Shown: piece by piece, positions 7,732 through 9,609 of the stretch
How the letters are laid out: each line of letters opens with the position of its first letter
Numbering within the stretch: the first letter of the stretch is position 1
Source: Azoarcus sp.
GTDB taxonomy: Bacteria > Pseudomonadota > Gammaproteobacteria > Burkholderiales > Rhodocyclaceae
NCBI GenBank assembly: GCA_031259795.1
Contig: JAIRLA010000272.1
Span: 1 to 9,609 of the forward strand
Direction: 5' to 3'
Length of the DNA: 9,609 nt
Position numbers and translations under genes: made by a program
The notes under the pieces: model-generated
Databases searched by the model: none
Seen by the model: only the letters and a program-made list of their open reading frames with translations
Told to the model about the DNA's origin: nothing

Positions 7732-8664
7732 TCAGGGATCGGGGTTTCTCGATTGGCCGGTCATGGCGGCGCGGCGAGCGCGGGCTTGCTCCAATTGTTC
7801 ACACATGCGGGCCGCGCCGTCGAGCAGTCTGGGGGTGTGGCGCTGGATGATGTCGGGCGGGATGAAAAACAGATTGTCCGCCGCCGTGGCCGCGAGGCCC
7901 GGCCAGCGCCGCCATTCTTCCAGCCACTGCGGGCGCGCCTCGTCCATGCCACTGGCGACGATGACCTCGGGGTTGGCGGCGAGCACGGCTTCGGTTGAAA
8001 CCGCGGGCGTGAGCGGCGCAAGCGCGCCAAAGACGTTTTCGCCGCCGCACAAGCGGATGACCGCGCTGATCGGATGCTGGCCGTTGACCGTCAGGAGCGG
8101 CTGGTTCCACACCTGATAGAACGTGCGCACGCGGGGCCGCGCCGCGTAACGCTGGCGCAATTCCGCCAGCCGGGCGCGGAACGCGCGCGCCGCTTCCCGC
8201 GCGACATCGGCGCTGCCGGCCAGCGCGCCGAGGGCCTCCAGACCACGGGCGATGTCTTCCAGGGCGCGCGGTTCATCGACATAGACCGGCACGCCCAGCG
8301 CGGCGAGCCGTTCGAGTTGTCCGGGACGGTTGCCGCTTTGCCATGCCGCCACGAGATCGGGCTTGAGCGCGGCGACCGCTTCCGCATCGAAGCCGGTGAA
8401 ACTGCCGACGCGCGGCAGGGCGCGGGCCGCGGGAGGATAGTCGCTGAACTCCACCGCGCCCACGATGCGCCCGCCCGCGCCGGCGGCGAAAAGCTGTTCG
8501 GTGAGGTGGGGCGCAAGGCTGACGATGCGCGCGGCGGGACGCGCCAGTTCGATGGCGCGCCCGGTGGTGTCGGTGGCGGCGACCCCGGTTTCGGCGCGCG
8601 CGGGCGCGCAGGCAAACATCGGCAGCAGGATCAGGGCGGCGGCGAAAAGTCTTTTGACCGGCAT
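7732..8664 (-). CDS. btuF: Periplasmic cobalamin-binding (BtuF-like) ABC transporter substrate-binding protein
   Basis: A 310-residue helical-backbone metal-receptor protein of the BtuF/FhuD fold. BtuF-type proteins deliver vitamin B12 or other corrinoids to the BtuCD importer. Residues 1-24 form a Sec signal peptide (MPVKRL, hydrophobic core AAALILLPMF, likely cleavage after APARA). The first lobe has RIVSLAPHLTEQLFAAGAGG (46-65), FSDYPPAA (73-80) and LPRVGSFTGFDAEAVAALKPD (83-103); the second has TVNGQHPISAVIRLCGGENVF (192-212) and LAANPEVIVASG (228-239). A longer frame from 8835 was rejected because the signal peptide begins at 8664. The start has no evident Shine-Dalgarno. No btuC, btuD or cobalamin riboswitch is visible nearby, so the exact ligand is inferred and a siderophore receptor cannot be excluded. 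A 91-base gap separates it from dapC, so it may or may not share that operon. Confidence 0.87.
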   Translation of the reverse strand: MPVKRLFAAALILLPMFACAPARAETGVAATDTTGRAIELARPAARIVSLAPHLTEQLFAAGAGGRIVGAVEFSDYPPAARALPRVGSFTGFDAEAVAALKPDLVAAWQSGNRPGQLERLAALGVPVYVDEPRALEDIARGLEALGALAGSADVAREAARAFRARLAELRQRYAARPRVRTFYQVWNQPLLTVNGQHPISAVIRLCGGENVFGALAPLTPAVSTEAVLAANPEVIVASGMDEARPQWLEEWRRWPGLAATAADNLFFIPPDIIQRHTPRLLDGAARMCEQLEQARARRAAMTGQSRNPDP

Positions 8665-8770
8665 GTGGCGCAATTCGATTGGTATTGGTCGTGGAAATTC
8701 GGTCGGGCAGGCGGAGCTTATACTCGCTCGAAGTCTTTGTTTATAGCAAATTGACTTGGTGTGGATCATC

Positions 8771-8799
8771 CAGCGGCGCGCAGCGCCGCTGATTTTTTT
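8771..8799 (+). terminator. Intrinsic-terminator-shaped hairpin with T7 tract; contains right copy of the 19-base repeat
   Basis: A perfect 9-bp stem (CAGCGGCGC, loop GCA, GCGCCGCTG, 8771-8791) is followed by A and seven Ts (8793-8799), reading rightward. No plus-strand gene lies upstream for it to terminate: btuF is divergent. It might insulate btuF's upstream region, or be an orphan left by rearrangement. Bases 8774-8792 equal 1973-1991. Confidence 0.6.
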
Positions 8800-8813
8800 G
8801 CGGTGGAGAATGA

Positions 8814-9609
8814 ACAAGCGCCCCATTCCTTCCACTCCCCCTCTTCAATCAGCGCTGGGAAGTGGCCGGGCGTTCCCTTCCTTCCTCCCCCTTTTTAAAC
8901 GAAGCGTTCGCCGCGCTGGTGAAGGCGCTCGAAGCCTCGCCCATGCGCAAGCGGTTGAAAGGCCTGCCTTCGTATTGGGGCAGGCCGACCGAACTGGGCG
9001 CGCGATCCTTCGAGCAGTACGTCATCGAACGGATGGAAGCGAACGGTTACACGAACGACTTTCTGGCGAATGTACTGTCATTCGAGCAATATCAGGAAAA
9101 ACGCGAAGACGCGGACAAAACCTACCCCTACCACAAGACGGAAGAACTCGCGCCCGTGGCGCAAGCCTTCGACCGGCTTTTCGGCGCACTGAAGACGCGG
9201 GAAACGGGTAAAGGCGTGGAACTGTATTCCTTCGCCGATCCCGTGAGTGACCCTGAAACGGTGGAGAGCGTGCGCGCCGCCGTGGAAAAGGCCATTGGCG
9301 CGCGGGCGGCGGCGCGCCTGATCGAGAATGGCAAGATCGTCATCCACGCCTCGCCCGAATCCCTGCCCGACGGGCTGGCGAGCGCGGTGTCGCGGTCGCG
9401 GCGGAAGGTCTCCGGACTCTACGATCCGAAGACGAAGACGCTTCATCTGGTCGCGGCCTACATCCGGCGGGGCGATGCGGGCGCGAAGCTCAGGCACGAA
9501 GGCTGGCACATGTTTCTGGACGCATTACAGGTGCAGGATCGCGCGCGCTACAAGGCGTTGATGAAGCGGCTGGCGCTGCTCGAAAAATTCGGCACGGCGG
9601 GCCGGACGG
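8814..9609 (+). CDS. Large polyvalent protein fragment with HEGWH zincin-like motif (5'-truncated, runs off right edge)
   Basis: This frame is open from after the TGA at 8811 to the window end (265 codons). Codon use and residue pattern look coherent from about 8841. I recognise the style of phage and conjugative-element polyvalent proteins: NEAFAALVKALEASP, then SYWGRPTELGARSFEQYVIE and NDFLANVLS, YPYHKTEELAPVAQAFDRLF and KTRETGKGVELYS, resembling an LPD-type associated domain. Next comes GLYDPKTKTLHLVAAYIRRG and RHEGWHMFLDAL, with HEGWH at 9495-9509 fitting the HExxH zinc-binding pattern. The only in-frame ATG near the left end is 8943, with no ribosome binding site and downstream of coherent coding sequence; GTGs at 8862 and 8919 are no better. 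Such proteins are usually very long, so this is probably the 3' part of a gene whose 5' part was lost. Family assignment is from memory. Confidence 0.62.

Noticed and set aside
8665..8835. N-terminal extension of the BtuF-like gene to the ATG at 8835
   Set aside because: It would place 57 residues before an evident signal peptide; the ATG at 8664 fits an exported protein.
8665..8850. Cobalamin riboswitch upstream of the BtuF-like gene
   Set aside because: I looked for a B12-box-like sequence and the expected arms on the minus strand and found none. A TATAAA-like and a TATAAG-like hexamer exist but without a well-spaced -35.
8756..9211. 151-codon plus-strand frame (MVWIIQRRAAP...)
   Set aside because: It overlaps the polyvalent-protein frame, is Arg-rich with no family look, and begins inside the hairpin region.

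Overview
The window looks like chromosomal DNA of a high-GC Gram-negative bacterium, most likely a betaproteobacterium of Rhodocyclales type. That placement is inferred from protein style (PilU, the PrmB type of glutamine methyltransferase, a succinylase-branch dap set, a BtuF-like protein) and high GC. No rRNA or tRNA is present to confirm it.

Layout. (1) 1-1679, plus strand: the C-terminal third of an Rhs/YD-repeat protein runs in from the left edge. It ends in the conserved Rhs core and an unrecognised 115-residue tip, followed with a 7-base overlap by an AT-rich gene for a seven-helix membrane protein. This has the architecture of a polymorphic toxin tip plus its immunity protein. (2) 1680-1992: a convergent intergenic stretch with two palindromic repeat elements and no convincing gene. 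(3) 1993-8664, minus strand: a compact block read right to left, btuF-like, dapC, dapD, pilU, dapE, prmB. DapD, DapC and DapE catalyse consecutive steps of the succinylase route to meso-diaminopimelate and lysine. PilU is a type IV pilus retraction ATPase, PrmB methylates ribosomal protein L3, and the BtuF-like protein is a predicted periplasmic corrinoid-binding protein. dapC to prmB is probably one operon, with gaps of 87, 46, 3 and 106 bases. (4) 8665-8813: a short spacer with a terminator-shaped hairpin facing right. (5) 8814-9609, plus strand: an open frame running off the right edge that resembles part of a phage/conjugative-element large polyvalent protein, with an HEGWH zincin-type motif. 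It has no credible start and looks 5'-truncated.

The housekeeping block is thus flanked on both sides by accessory DNA. A 19-base exact direct repeat (1973-1991 and 8774-8792) sits at the two borders. The best candidate for something undescribed is the Rhs tip with its neighbour: the neighbour is built from three copies of a two-helix unit plus a seventh helix, and the tip is glycine-rich and hydrophobic, which suggests a membrane-acting toxin. That function is inference; no known toxin family was recognised.
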